Shown: piece by piece, positions 41,948-49,371 of the stretch
How the letters are laid out: each line of letters starts with the position of its first letter
Position numbering within the stretch: the first letter of the stretch is position 1
Assembly: GCA_017509255.1 (NCBI GenBank)
Contig: JAFWQA010000001.1
Coordinates: forward strand, 235,785 to 299,784
Length of the DNA stretch: 64,000 nt
DNA from: Clostridia bacterium
Lineage (GTDB): Bacteria; Bacillota; Clostridia; Christensenellales; Aristaeellaceae
Reading direction: 5' to 3'
Notes under the pieces: model-generated
Seen by the model: the letters and a program-made list of their open reading frames with translations, nothing else
What the model was told of the DNA's origin: nothing
The model's database searches: none
Position numbers and translations under genes: made by a program

Positions 41948-42133
41948 TTAAAGTAGGCATTTCAAAAGCGAAAAGAAACGGTTATTTCCGGAAATAGACG
42001 AAAGCGACTTTTTGGCATCTGCAGAATAGTGCCTCAAAGTGCTGTGCAACCCGTCAGGCTGCAAACCGGAAAAAACGGAAATTCTGCCAGAAAAGTTAAA
42101 AGCCAAGGGGCATTGATTTACAATGTCCAGGGG
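41948..42133. repeat. Right-end arm of integrated unit 1, with decayed terminator
   Basis: Related to 48778-48964: AAAGTRGRCATTT, AAAGCG, then TGCAACCCG-loop-GGYTGCAAACCGG, and finally the terminator family (here decayed: ccaaggggcattga ... caatgtccagggg). The palindromic repeat follows at once. In the gap 41699-42743 the only other items seen are the promoter at 41767, the repeat and a tRNA fragment. Confidence 0.55.
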
Positions 42134-42134
42134 A

Positions 42135-42510
42135 GTCGAAGTGGGCGAGGAACCGATGACCGCCTGTGGCGGAAATCTCATCGGTTCTGAGGTCAAACTT
42201 TAAGGAGCAATCTCCCGTGTGGGGAACGAACTGAGTGGTGACCCAGTGGGTCCATTCACCGTAGGTGAAAACGAAGTGAGTGAGTCAACCGAAGCAAGCA
42301 GCGGGCTGCAGCGTCAGCAAAGCCAGCTGCGCCGACTGAGGTTGCGGAGAGTTGCGACTATAAAGTTTGCAGGTGGGATTCTCCTTCGGGCCGCAACTTC
42401 AATCTTCGCACTGCTCCCTTGGAGCGGTCGCATTGCTCGTTTCGATTGATTCGTTCGTCTCTCTTCCGTCTGCGGCGGACAGCACACTGTGCTGACGTTC
42501 GGCTCGCTCA
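42135..42510 (+). repeat. Covarying palindromic repeat, copy 3 (longest)
   Basis: It begins GTCGAAGTGG. Stems are GAACCGATGA/TCATCGGTTC (42150, 42178) around CCGCC-tgt-GGCGG, AAACTTTA/TAAAGTTT, GGTGACCC..GGGTCCATTCACC (42237-42260) and CAGCAC-act-GTGCTG (42480-42494). An inner block missing from copies 1 and 2 matches the copy at 13.7 kb, and the block near 42420 is its reverse complement. The whole is therefore a large imperfect palindrome. Confidence 0.7.
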
Positions 42511-42532
42511 CCCGCGGCCTTTTGGTCCCGAA
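42511..42532 (-). pseudogene. Short tRNA-Pro fragment (second att-type duplication)
   Basis: CCCGCGGCCTTTTGGTCCCG plus AA equals 22 bases of tRNA-Pro (T-stem edge to anticodon loop), in the same orientation as the intact gene. The acceptor and T-loop part is missing here. Confidence 0.65.
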
Positions 42533-42743
42533 ATCGAGAACTATGAATTCCAACCTCGGGTTTCCCCGCATGGCCGCATTTCCTCCGGTAAAGCCATCAA
42601 AAGGCCCTGTTTTTCCGCATTTGGCCGGCTCTGGCCAGCCATTTATAAAGTGGACATTCTGCCTTTCCGGACAATTCTAAAGGTGCAATTCGCGTTGCAA
42701 CCCGATTGGCTGCAGCACCCCCCGGCCGTATCTTAGCCTTGGG
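42533..42743. repeat. Left-end arm of integrated unit 2
   Basis: Counterpart of 36909-37120: TAAAGTGGACATTCTGCC, TAAAGGTGCAATTCGCG, TTGCAACCCGATTGGCTGCA and GGCCGT, leading into a SHOCT gene whose 3' end is nearly identical to that of the first unit. Confidence 0.5.
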
Positions 42744-42950
42744 TCAAACTTTGGGGTTGCCGTCTGGTTCCATGCCCATCTTCACGGTCAGATCCCCGAG
42801 CGACTTATCATACTGCGCGCGGCTGATCGCGCCATGTTCCAGGAACGTATCCAGTAATTCCTTCTGCCGCAGATAGAGGCCACGCTTCTTTTCCTCCGCG
42901 GTCATCGATTCCTTTTCCACCGTGTTCACCTGATCCTTCATCCTCATCAT
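42744..42950 (-). CDS. SHOCT-like mini-protein, paralog of 37121-37312
   Basis: 68 residues from the first ATG. An ATG at 42905 after AAGGA would give 53 residues and may be the true start. LYLRQKELLDTFLEHGAISR and the tail KMGMEPDGNPKV are nearly the same as in the paralog, while the N-termini differ. No SPFH operon accompanies this copy, so the conserved context is the element end, not the operon. Confidence 0.68.
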   Translation of the reverse strand: MMRMKDQVNTVEKESMTAEEKKRGLYLRQKELLDTFLEHGAISRAQYDKSLGDLTVKMGMEPDGNPKV

Positions 42951-43019
42951 AAAAAGCCTTGGCAGGATTCATGTTCCGGGTTTTCATCCGCTCCATAACC
43001 GGAAGACGGCCCTCTGCTG

Positions 43020-43607
43020 TTACAATATTCTGCGCATGACTGCCTGCCCTTTTTCCCTGGCAACTTCAATAAATCCTGCTTTCTGATAAAGGCATAAAGG
43101 ACCCTGATAATCAAAATCATTTCGTTGGTCAGAGAGTTTCGCGTACCCTTCAACAGCAGCATATCCCTTTGATCCGGCATCTGTACAGATGCTGTCAATG
43201 AACGCTGATGCTATGCCCATTCCACGGTATTCAGGTGCGATTTCAAAACAAACAATCGAGATCGTTTTCCCGCAGGCGATCTCCCTCGCAAACGCAGGAA
43301 CGAACCCGGCATAGCTCTCCATATCCGCCGCATTGCACCATCCGACAGATTGATCTCCGTCATAAGCAAGGTATCCGTGAATCTGGTTCCTGCCAAGCAT
43401 TTCTGCCGCATGTTTGCGCAGCGTCTCTTTCACGCCGTATGTTTTAAACTCACGGACCATCTGTTCAATCTGTTCTGGTTCCTGATTGGGGGAAGTGCAA
43501 TAACACGGGCCGTTCGGATTATCATCCGTAAAGGCTCTGTGATCAAAAAAGTCAAGATAATCAGCGCTCAATTCAGCGGTCAACGGCCGGATAACGATTG
43601 TTTTCAT
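43020..43607 (-). CDS. GNAT family N-acetyltransferase
   Basis: A 195-residue GNAT with FDHRAFTDDNPNGPCYCTSP at the N-terminus, SIVCFEIAPEYRGMGIASAF as the core strand and loop, and LYQKAGFIEVAREKG at the C-terminus. GGAG precedes the ATG with 10-base spacing. It lies 15 bases downstream of the kinase gene in one minus-strand operon (44617 to 43020). Confidence 0.9.
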   Translation of the reverse strand: MKTIVIRPLTAELSADYLDFFDHRAFTDDNPNGPCYCTSPNQEPEQIEQMVREFKTYGVKETLRKHAAEMLGRNQIHGYLAYDGDQSVGWCNAADMESYAGFVPAFAREIACGKTISIVCFEIAPEYRGMGIASAFIDSICTDAGSKGYAAVEGYAKLSDQRNDFDYQGPLCLYQKAGFIEVAREKGQAVMRRIL

Positions 43608-43622
43608 CAGGCATTCACTCCG

Positions 43623-44108
43623 TTAATCCTCTATATGCTTTTTCATTTCCCTGACAATTTCCCGGACGCCTTTGTTGTCTGTTTCAATCAGAATATCCCC
43701 CGGGCAGGGCGGAAGATGTAACCAGTAATAATTCGTTTCGCCTTTATCACCCCTTTTGTCATGCCGCTTCTTCAGCGTTTCCTCCGAGCAGGTCAGCGTA
43801 AAGGAGACGGTTTCGTAATCTTTCGCCGTGATCCCCTTCAGGATGCCTTCCCGGATCTTCGGATCCGTCAGTACGACCGAGGTGAAAAATACATATTCAA
43901 AATCCGAATCCAGATAGTTGGAGAGAATAAAGGACATGCTTCTGTCTCCGTTACGGAGCCGGCTGTCCGTAACGGAAAACGGATGCACACACCAGCACCA
44001 GTCCCCGTCCAGATAGGCGCTGTTGCCATAGCTTTCAAAAAGCCGTGTGCCCACAGCCGTCTTGCCGACGCAGGGAGATCCGCTGATGAGGATCAGCTTC
44101 TTCTTCAT
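43623..44108 (-). CDS. P-loop kinase-like protein
   Basis: A 161-residue protein with Walker A ISGSPCVGKTAVG near the N-terminus and a second acidic motif AYLDGDWCWCVHPF. The lid region is basic (LKKRHDKRGDKGE). It resembles the AAA/zeta-like small kinases, as at 13948. Its ATG overlaps the previous GNAT stop by four bases. Substrate unknown; antibiotic kinases such as chloramphenicol phosphotransferase share this fold. Confidence 0.82.
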   Translation of the reverse strand: MKKKLILISGSPCVGKTAVGTRLFESYGNSAYLDGDWCWCVHPFSVTDSRLRNGDRSMSFILSNYLDSDFEYVFFTSVVLTDPKIREGILKGITAKDYETVSFTLTCSEETLKKRHDKRGDKGETNYYWLHLPPCPGDILIETDNKGVREIVREMKKHIED

Positions 44109-44617
44109 TGCCCGGCTTTCTCCTTTGCTGCAAACCTGAACAACGGATCCCCGTTTTCTTCCGTACCGTACTGCGCCATGCCGCCCTTCTCCATCGCCCG
44201 GGCGGAGGCGATATTCTCTTTGGCGCAGCCGCCGTGCACGCCGGAAAGCGCGTAATCCTCCGCGGCGATCCGCAGCAACGCCTTTACGCATTGGGTTCCG
44301 TATCCCTTGTTTCGGTATGCTTCATCCAGCAGGATGAAGATTTCAGGCTCTGAATGATTCCTCGTGCCGTCCAGCCCGCACCATCCCATGATTGTTCCGG
44401 GATCATTTTTTTCGCACACCGCCATGCACAGGTGAAAAAGACAGCCTTTCATATTTCTCCCGTAATATCCGCGCATATAGGCAATTGCTTCCCGCGCCTC
44501 TGTGTCAGAGAGCGGATGATGATCAGCGGGCCAGGTCCTTGCGACTTCTGTCAGGTCTTCCTCCGTAACGTAATGAAGGATCAGGTTTTCCAGTTGATAA
44601 TCCGTCATGTCATTCAT
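44105..44617 (-). CDS. GNAT family N-acetyltransferase (RimJ/RimL-like)
   Basis: A 170-residue GNAT with PEIFILLDEAYRNKGYGTQC and CAKENIASARAMEKGGM. The ATG at 44617 follows GAGGAAGGATAAAGGG; the open frame to 44767 is unsupported. It is first in a three-gene unit (GNAT, kinase, GNAT) with coupled translation. Confidence 0.88.
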   Translation of the reverse strand: MNDMTDYQLENLILHYVTEEDLTEVARTWPADHHPLSDTEAREAIAYMRGYYGRNMKGCLFHLCMAVCEKNDPGTIMGWCGLDGTRNHSEPEIFILLDEAYRNKGYGTQCVKALLRIAAEDYALSGVHGGCAKENIASARAMEKGGMAQYGTEENGDPLFRFAAKEKAGQ

Positions 44618-44771
44618 CCCTTTATCCTTCCTCTTTTTTGTATCCGGCATATCGTTCACACCGGCAGCAGCTTCCTGAGAATCAGCCGGTCCTTTTCCAA
44701 TCTTGGAATATACCTGCATTCTTTCAGCATCTGTTCTCACTCTCCGATGGAGAAGAAGCTTTGTCATAATT

Positions 44772-45842
44772 TCATTTCAGGCCTTCATACCATCTGACTG
44801 CCCGCTCTGTCCATCCGGCAATGCATGTACCGGTTCCGTCCGCAAAACCGTGCCCGCCTTCCGGGCCGATCTCCAGTCTGCAGGGAATCTGCAGCTTTTC
44901 CAGCGTACGCGCAAGCAGCTTTGAGTGGCCCAGCAGATCATCCCCTGCCATCACAAAGATCGCGCAGGGCGGGAACCCTTCCGCATGTTCCGGACTCTCG
45001 TAGGCTTTTTCCATCGCTTCCGTGAACGGGCAGCCGTACAGGCGCATATCCTCCCGTTCATCCTCTTCCGGGTTTTCTTCTTCGCCTTCTTCCGGAACAT
45101 ATTCTTCTTCAGCCAGCCTCAGGCTGACAAAAGGATAGATCGGGAACGACGCCTGCGGCTTCGGCAGGCTGAAAGCCGGATACCCCATCTCTGTGTTCCA
45201 AAGACAGATCAGCATCCCGCCCGCGGAAAAACCGCATGTGATATACCGGCCCGCCTGTACGTGGAAATGCTTTTCCTTCTCCCTGATCAGCTGCAGCGCC
45301 CGGGCCATATCCACCATATTCTTTTCCAGCAGTCTTTCTTCTCCGTCCACCTGGTAGGTCACGATGAACACATGGTATCCCTCGCTGTTGAACTGCGCCG
45401 CCACCGGCCAGCCTTCCGTCAGGTTCCAGACGTTCACAAACCCGCCGCCGGGCACCAGCAGGATAAAGGGCTTTTCATCCGCCTTCGGATCGTCCGACGG
45501 AAGCCATACCATATTGACATTCCTGCGGGCTTCGTCCTCCGCGCATTCTGCCTCGCTGTACAGTGGATAATACCAGTCTCCCGTATCCGCCGCGTCATAC
45601 AAGCGCTGGAAGCCCCGGCCGATATCGCCGAAAAAGAAATGCTCGTCCTGCAGCTGTGCCGGCGTCTTATTCCACACTTCTTCCCTGCTCAGGTCCCTGT
45701 TGCGGATCGCGTCCGGCGCGATCTTCCTGATCCGCGGATCTGACAGCAATTCTCCCAGTGTTTTTCTTTCATCGATCATTTCAGTATTCTCCCATATTTG
45801 TAATTTCTGCAGTGCGGTTGGATAAGCTTTCATCTCTGTCAC
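44772..45842 (-). CDS. Alpha/beta-hydrolase (BD-FAE/esterase-like)
   Basis: A 356-residue protein with the oxyanion loop LLVPGGGFVNVWN, the nucleophile elbow CGFSAGG, and acid/histidine regions VMAGDDLLGH and GPEGGHGFADG. These are typical of feruloyl/acetyl-xylan-esterase-like hydrolases. An acidic insertion (EEGEEENPEEDEREDM) is unusual. No signal peptide, so it is cytosolic. The first 25 residues may be extra, since further in-frame ATGs follow. Confidence 0.88.
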   Translation of the reverse strand: MTEMKAYPTALQKLQIWENTEMIDERKTLGELLSDPRIRKIAPDAIRNRDLSREEVWNKTPAQLQDEHFFFGDIGRGFQRLYDAADTGDWYYPLYSEAECAEDEARRNVNMVWLPSDDPKADEKPFILLVPGGGFVNVWNLTEGWPVAAQFNSEGYHVFIVTYQVDGEERLLEKNMVDMARALQLIREKEKHFHVQAGRYITCGFSAGGMLICLWNTEMGYPAFSLPKPQASFPIYPFVSLRLAEEEYVPEEGEEENPEEDEREDMRLYGCPFTEAMEKAYESPEHAEGFPPCAIFVMAGDDLLGHSKLLARTLEKLQIPCRLEIGPEGGHGFADGTGTCIAGWTERAVRWYEGLK

Positions 45843-45887
45843 TGCAATTCACCGGTTTCAGCTCCATCCGTATTACCATTTTCTTTC

Positions 45888-46889
45888 TTAATAAAATTCA
45901 ATCATTCCAAACCCTTCCTCACATGAGAGTTCAGAATAACATTCGATTGTTTCCGGTTTAAGTTCCACCGGCAGTATTGGAGAGCCCAGCACCGCAGCAA
46001 TCTCCAGCGCGTCATGCTCATTGGATGACATATAAATAAACCCTTTTCCATCTGTTATAGCGCTGTTTACGGTCGGCGCCATCAGTTCTTCGCCATCCAG
46101 CCGGATCGCAATTTCCTTTCCGATGCTTTTGGCAGTCACTTCAGCAAAGAGCTTTGTGCCATCTTCATTCAGTGAAAAGGCAATTCCCCGGGCATCGTTA
46201 TCCTGATACTCTGCAGATGTTAGCATATCCCCCGTCATAAATACATTGCCATCCGGATCAACAAACTCCAGTTTTCCCTGTCTGATAATCGTATCAAACA
46301 TCGTCTTGTCCTGCCTGCGGGGGACATCAATCCGGATTCTGTCTTTTCCGGCTTTTTCCACCGTTGCATCCTTCCAATACCACCGATTGATCCGCTCCCG
46401 CAGAATGGCCACCGTGGTATCAATCAGTTCATCGGCATTCTGTTCTGAACCTTCAGGGATGATGCACTGATATTCTGCTCTCGTTCCCATCTGGAACTCG
46501 GCTTCCTCGCCTTCCGTTCTTCCCAGCACGTAAAGGGATGAGCTTAGATCCATGAGCAGGAAATCCTTATATGTTTTCAGTCTGGCTTTAAACCGTCCCA
46601 CGGCCAGATCACCAATGATCGTGATTCCTTCCTCATCCTCGCGCCATTCAGAAACGATAACATCCTCCCGGTCAAGGCCACGCACTGTTCCGGTTCCGTC
46701 TTCATTGAATTCAAACGACATTTCACTCGGATTCGCCCATTTTGCCAGACTTGAGCCCGGTGTATATTCATAATTCCGGTACCAGGTTCCTGCAATCTTT
46801 TCCTTCAGGGACTCTCCGCAGCTCACGCCGCAGACTGTAACCAGCAACACCAGAACCATCAGCAACCCAATACTCTTTTTCATAGTCAT
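45888..46889 (-). CDS. Secreted protein with a SecD ectodomain-like C-terminal part
   Basis: A 333-residue protein with a signal or lipoprotein-type leader (LLMVLVLLVTVCGVSCGES; cysteines fit a lipobox only weakly). Residues 25-130 look lipocalin-like (IAGTWYRNYEY). Residues 150-320 match the SecD P1 domain: TVAILRERINRWYWKDATVE, GKLEFVDPDGNVFMTGDML and IAIRLDGEELMAPTVNSAIT. No membrane segments follow, unlike SecD itself. The role is unknown; it may bind exported proteins. Confidence 0.78.
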   Translation of the reverse strand: MTMKKSIGLLMVLVLLVTVCGVSCGESLKEKIAGTWYRNYEYTPGSSLAKWANPSEMSFEFNEDGTGTVRGLDREDVIVSEWREDEEGITIIGDLAVGRFKARLKTYKDFLLMDLSSSLYVLGRTEGEEAEFQMGTRAEYQCIIPEGSEQNADELIDTTVAILRERINRWYWKDATVEKAGKDRIRIDVPRRQDKTMFDTIIRQGKLEFVDPDGNVFMTGDMLTSAEYQDNDARGIAFSLNEDGTKLFAEVTAKSIGKEIAIRLDGEELMAPTVNSAITDGKGFIYMSSNEHDALEIAAVLGSPILPVELKPETIECYSELSCEEGFGMIEFY

Positions 46890-46975
46890 TCTTCTCCCGG
46901 TTTTCCTGTCTCGTTAAGCAGGCATTTTGTATTATTATACCTTCTCTATCAGCATATTCCAACAGTGAAACCCAC

Positions 46976-47116
46976 TCACATCTCAGAACTTCCCCAGTCG
47001 TATTCCAGGGTGCATTTTCCCGTGTCCAATGTTGCCTTGACACCGCTGGGAAGGATAGCGCTGTTTTCACCGTGGCCGAAATCGTCCGAATATGCGACGG
47101 GAATCCGACCATCGAA
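46976..47116 (-). pseudogene. Remnant of an S66 (LD-carboxypeptidase/MccF-like) gene
   Basis: A start-less frame of 46 codons reads GRIPVAYSDDFGHGENSAIL, then PSGVKATLDTGKCTLEY and TGA. This is the C-terminal end of S66 peptidases (the DFGH block holds the catalytic histidine). The upstream part is out of frame or lost. The rest of the gap 46890-47391 shows only a 31-codon ORF (47156 to 47254, minus) with a fair ribosome site and no recognisable product. Confidence 0.6.
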
Positions 47117-47391
47117 TACTCATAACAAATATCATTTACACATACTCTCCGCAGTATAAGCTGATTTCACCAAAGGCTTTTTCCCACCTGCCAATGATTA
47201 TTTCATGCCTGGCACTGATGATCAGCATCATATTTTCTCCCTCCGATGTCCTGCAGAGGCACTTTGAGTAAGTAAGTTCCAATTTCATTATAACAGAAGG
47301 GGAGGCTTGTATCGACGATCAGACGATGCTATGGTTCTTTCTTCTTGTCAAAGATATCCCGGCATACTGGAATTGTCGGGATTAACACGCA

Positions 47392-47808
47392 TCACTTGAA
47401 TGCAAACACGATATCATCGGAAGCGGCATTGCAGATTCCCCCTGCTTTCTCATAACACCTGCAGGCAGAAACATTGTGCTTATCAGTAACCAGAAACATT
47501 TTGCGGCAACCCAGGGTTTTCGAATGTTCGTGAACAAACCGGACAAGTTCCGTTCCGTAACCTTGATTTTGCCATCCTTCCATAACGTCAATTGCGTGAA
47601 GATAGTATACTTTTTGCCCGTTTGGCTCATTCAGAACATAGCCGTAAGCAAATCCGATTGCTTTTCCGTTTTCTGCAACAATATATCCGTATGCGTTCTT
47701 TTCATTCAAAAACGCCTTCAGCACGGCTTCATCGTATTTCGTATTCTCATCATCAACAAAGTCAAGCATCAGTGCAAGATTTTGTTCTGCTAACAGTTCA
47801 CACTTCAT
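47392..47808 (-). CDS. GNAT family N-acetyltransferase (AAC(3)-I-like)
   Basis: A 138-residue GNAT with KVYYLHAIDVMEGWQNQGYG and KHNVSACRCYEKAGG. Size and the YYLHAIDV strand resemble the AAC(3)-I/AAC(6')-type branch, but drug acetylation is not implied. GGAGG lies seven bases before the ATG. It is 19 bases from the flavin reductase gene upstream and is likely in the same transcript. Confidence 0.87.
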   Translation of the reverse strand: MKCELLAEQNLALMLDFVDDENTKYDEAVLKAFLNEKNAYGYIVAENGKAIGFAYGYVLNEPNGQKVYYLHAIDVMEGWQNQGYGTELVRFVHEHSKTLGCRKMFLVTDKHNVSACRCYEKAGGICNAASDDIVFAFK

Positions 47809-47827
47809 ACGCTTGCCTCCGGCATCA

Positions 47828-48487
47828 TCAGTATTCCATCACATCTATCTTTTTCTGCAGTACAGCCGCATAATCATGTCCGGTTTTCATCACATGTTCC
47901 GGATTCATCTGGTAATGAATGTTATAAAGAAGTCCCTCTTCGCCAGTCCTGTCTTCCAGATGATCCTCATCGATATGCACAACCAGCACTTCCAGGCAGA
48001 TCATCACATGATCGTCTCCCGGTACGACCTCTTTTTCCCATACATACCGGCATTCCAGGTTCATAAAGCATTCTTTGACCATCGGGGCGTTTACCCGGCT
48101 CGCTTTTTCCACTGTCAGCCCGGAAGCTGTAATCTCGTCTGCCTCAAATGCATTGTTCCGGATGGTTGCCATGCAGGCGGCATGGTAATCTGCCGACATG
48201 AAATTGATAACAGCTTCCTGCTGTTCCTTTATGGTCTGATAAAAGTGTCCGTTTTTATTCACGCTGGCCAGGATTGCATAGAAACCCTTGCCCTGGTCAG
48301 CACTGGTGAAAGCAGCCCAGGACTGCATACAGGCGTTGGGCAGGCCGTTTGATTTATAAGTGGTTGCCAGAAACAGCGGCGACGGCACCGTCGCCACGAA
48401 CTCCTTCCATGAGAAGCCAAAGTTCCTGGAATAATCAGCATAGGTTCCCTTCAGGCTTTCCGGCATTTCAGAATAGATGTGTTTCAT
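47828..48487 (-). CDS. Flavin reductase-like FMN-binding protein
   Basis: A 219-residue protein of the flavin-reductase split-barrel family. It has PSPLFLATTYKSNGLPNACM as the FMN loop, SVNKNGHFYQTIKEQQEAVI and VEKASRVNAPMVKEC. It should use FMN for NAD(P)H-linked reduction. AAAGGAG precedes the ATG. Confidence 0.88.
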   Translation of the reverse strand: MKHIYSEMPESLKGTYADYSRNFGFSWKEFVATVPSPLFLATTYKSNGLPNACMQSWAAFTSADQGKGFYAILASVNKNGHFYQTIKEQQEAVINFMSADYHAACMATIRNNAFEADEITASGLTVEKASRVNAPMVKECFMNLECRYVWEKEVVPGDDHVMICLEVLVVHIDEDHLEDRTGEEGLLYNIHYQMNPEHVMKTGHDYAAVLQKKIDVMEY

Positions 48488-48515
48488 CCGTCTGCTCCTT
48501 TCTTCTCCCGGTCTT

Positions 48516-48569
48516 TCAGATCCGTCTGTACTGAACAGCGCAGCTGTCCCTGTCCGGACTGCACTTTTT
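48516..48569 (-). pseudogene. 3' fragment of a GNAT gene
   Basis: 17 codons ending TGA read KKCSPDRDSCAVQYRRI and match the end of the GNAT at 24481-24909 ([17 protein letters not shown]). Similarity stops abruptly upstream, so only the 3' tip of a paralog remains. Confidence 0.7.
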
Positions 48570-48775
48570 TGTATTATGAGTTATTTTCTGAGCTCTTTGA
48601 CCATCATGATGCGTTTCCCCTGATCCTCATAATCCGAATATATCAAGCATAAATATCCACACTTTTTCCTCCCGAAACACCTGCCCATTATCATCGTCAA
48701 CCGTTAGATTTTTCTGTAATTATCTTAACAAACGAAAAACAAATTGTCCATCTGTCAGGAATTGTAACGAGAAAT

Positions 48776-48931
48776 ATCAAAGTGGACATTTTCAAAGCGG
48801 AAAAAGCTGGAAATATGCGGAAATTCCCGGAAGTGATCTTTTCCGTCTGCCAAACCAGTGCCTTGGCGACCTGCTGCAACCCGGCAGGTTGCAAACCGGA
48901 AAAAAGCGGAAAACCCGCTGGAAAAGCAAAA
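48776..48931. repeat. Right-end arm of integrated unit 2
   Basis: Counterpart of 41948-42102: CAAAGTGGACATTTTC, AAAGCGGAAAAA and the hairpin TGCAACCCGGCAGGTTGCA followed by AACCGGAAAAAA. The short hairpin also appears near 22255-22275 and in both left arms. The gap 48488-49293 otherwise contains the GNAT tip, a terminator and repeat copy 2. Confidence 0.55.
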
Positions 48932-48964
48932 CCCCGGGAGCATAGATCTTCAATGTCCCGGGGA
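48932..48964 (-). terminator. Orphan copy of the shared leftward terminator
   Basis: The stem CCCCGGGA..TCCCGGGG is followed on the minus strand by TTTTGCTTTT. No coding gene stands just upstream on that strand. The sequence is nearly identical to 13862-13893. Confidence 0.65.
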
Positions 48965-49292
48965 GTCGAAGTGGGCGAAGCTCTGACGACTGCCAGTGGC
49001 AGGAGTCTCGTCAGAGCTGAGGTCAAACTTTAAGGAGCAATCTCTCCTGTGGAGAGTTGCGACTATAAAGTTTGCGGAGGGATTCGATACCGTTCGCTCA
49101 ATGGTCGCCCGAAACCCTTGGAGCGGGTTCCGTTCTCCCTTTCGCGCTAACAAACTCGGGTCGTTTCCGGCTTTGCCGGACAGCCCACCGGGCTGACACT
49201 TCCCTCGTTTGCCGCGGCCGCCGCGGGTTCTTTCCCATCATTTCGGATAGCAAAAACCCGAAGCACCCATGAAGGGCACTTCGGGTTTTTGT
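48965..49292 (+). repeat. Covarying palindromic repeat, copy 2 (next to intact tRNA-Pro)
   Basis: It starts GTCGAAGTGG; the same ten bases at 49293-49302 are the tRNA-Pro 3' end. Stems are GCTCTGACGA/TCGTCAGAGC (48980, 49008) around CTGCC-agt-GGCAG, GCAATCTCTCC-tgt-GGAGAGTTGC, AAACTTTA/TAAAGTTT and CAGCCC-acc-GGGCTG (49181-49195). It is alignable with copy 1 over about 370 bases including the tRNA part. Confidence 0.72.
49252..49290 (-). terminator. Terminator of the tRNA-Thr/tRNA-Pro transcript
   Basis: The stem ACCCGAAGTGCCC/GGGTGCTTCGGGT with a five-base loop is followed by TTTTT on the minus strand, four bases after tRNA-Pro. Confidence 0.8.
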
Positions 49293-49293
49293 G

Positions 49294-49367
49294 TCGAAGT
49301 GGCGGGATTCGAACCCGCGGCCTTTTGGTCCCGAACCAAACGCGCTACCAAACTGCGCTACACCTCG
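49294..49367 (-). tRNA. tRNA-Pro(CGG)
   Basis: 74 bases on the minus strand fold into a complete cloverleaf: acceptor CGAGGTG/CACTTCG, D stem GCGC/GCGC, anticodon stem TTTGG/CCAAA around TTCGGGA (anticodon CGG), and T arm GCGGGTTCGAATCCCGC. CCA is not encoded. Its 3' half is the apparent integration site for the elements to the left. Confidence 0.95.
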
Positions 49368-49371
49368 AAAG

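Larger units (their letters stand above)
36540..49336. mobile_element. Two tandem integrated units at the 3' end of tRNA-Pro(CGG)
   Basis: An intact tRNA-Pro at 49294-49367 faces left. Direct copies of its 3' half recur at 36867-36908 (42 bases, one mismatch) and 42511-42532 (22 bases). The segments so marked, about 36.87-42.5 and 42.5-49.3 kb, share end structure: a left arm and a SHOCT mini-gene, and a right arm, a terminator and a palindromic repeat. A decayed tyrosine integrase lies in the left unit. This is the pattern left by accretion of integrative elements at a tRNA. Confidence 0.72.

Noticed and set aside
36540-49292. CRISPR array or riboswitch for the repeated hairpins
   Set aside because: Copies are kilobases apart, about 330-380 bases long and not next to regulated start codons; they do not match any riboswitch I know.
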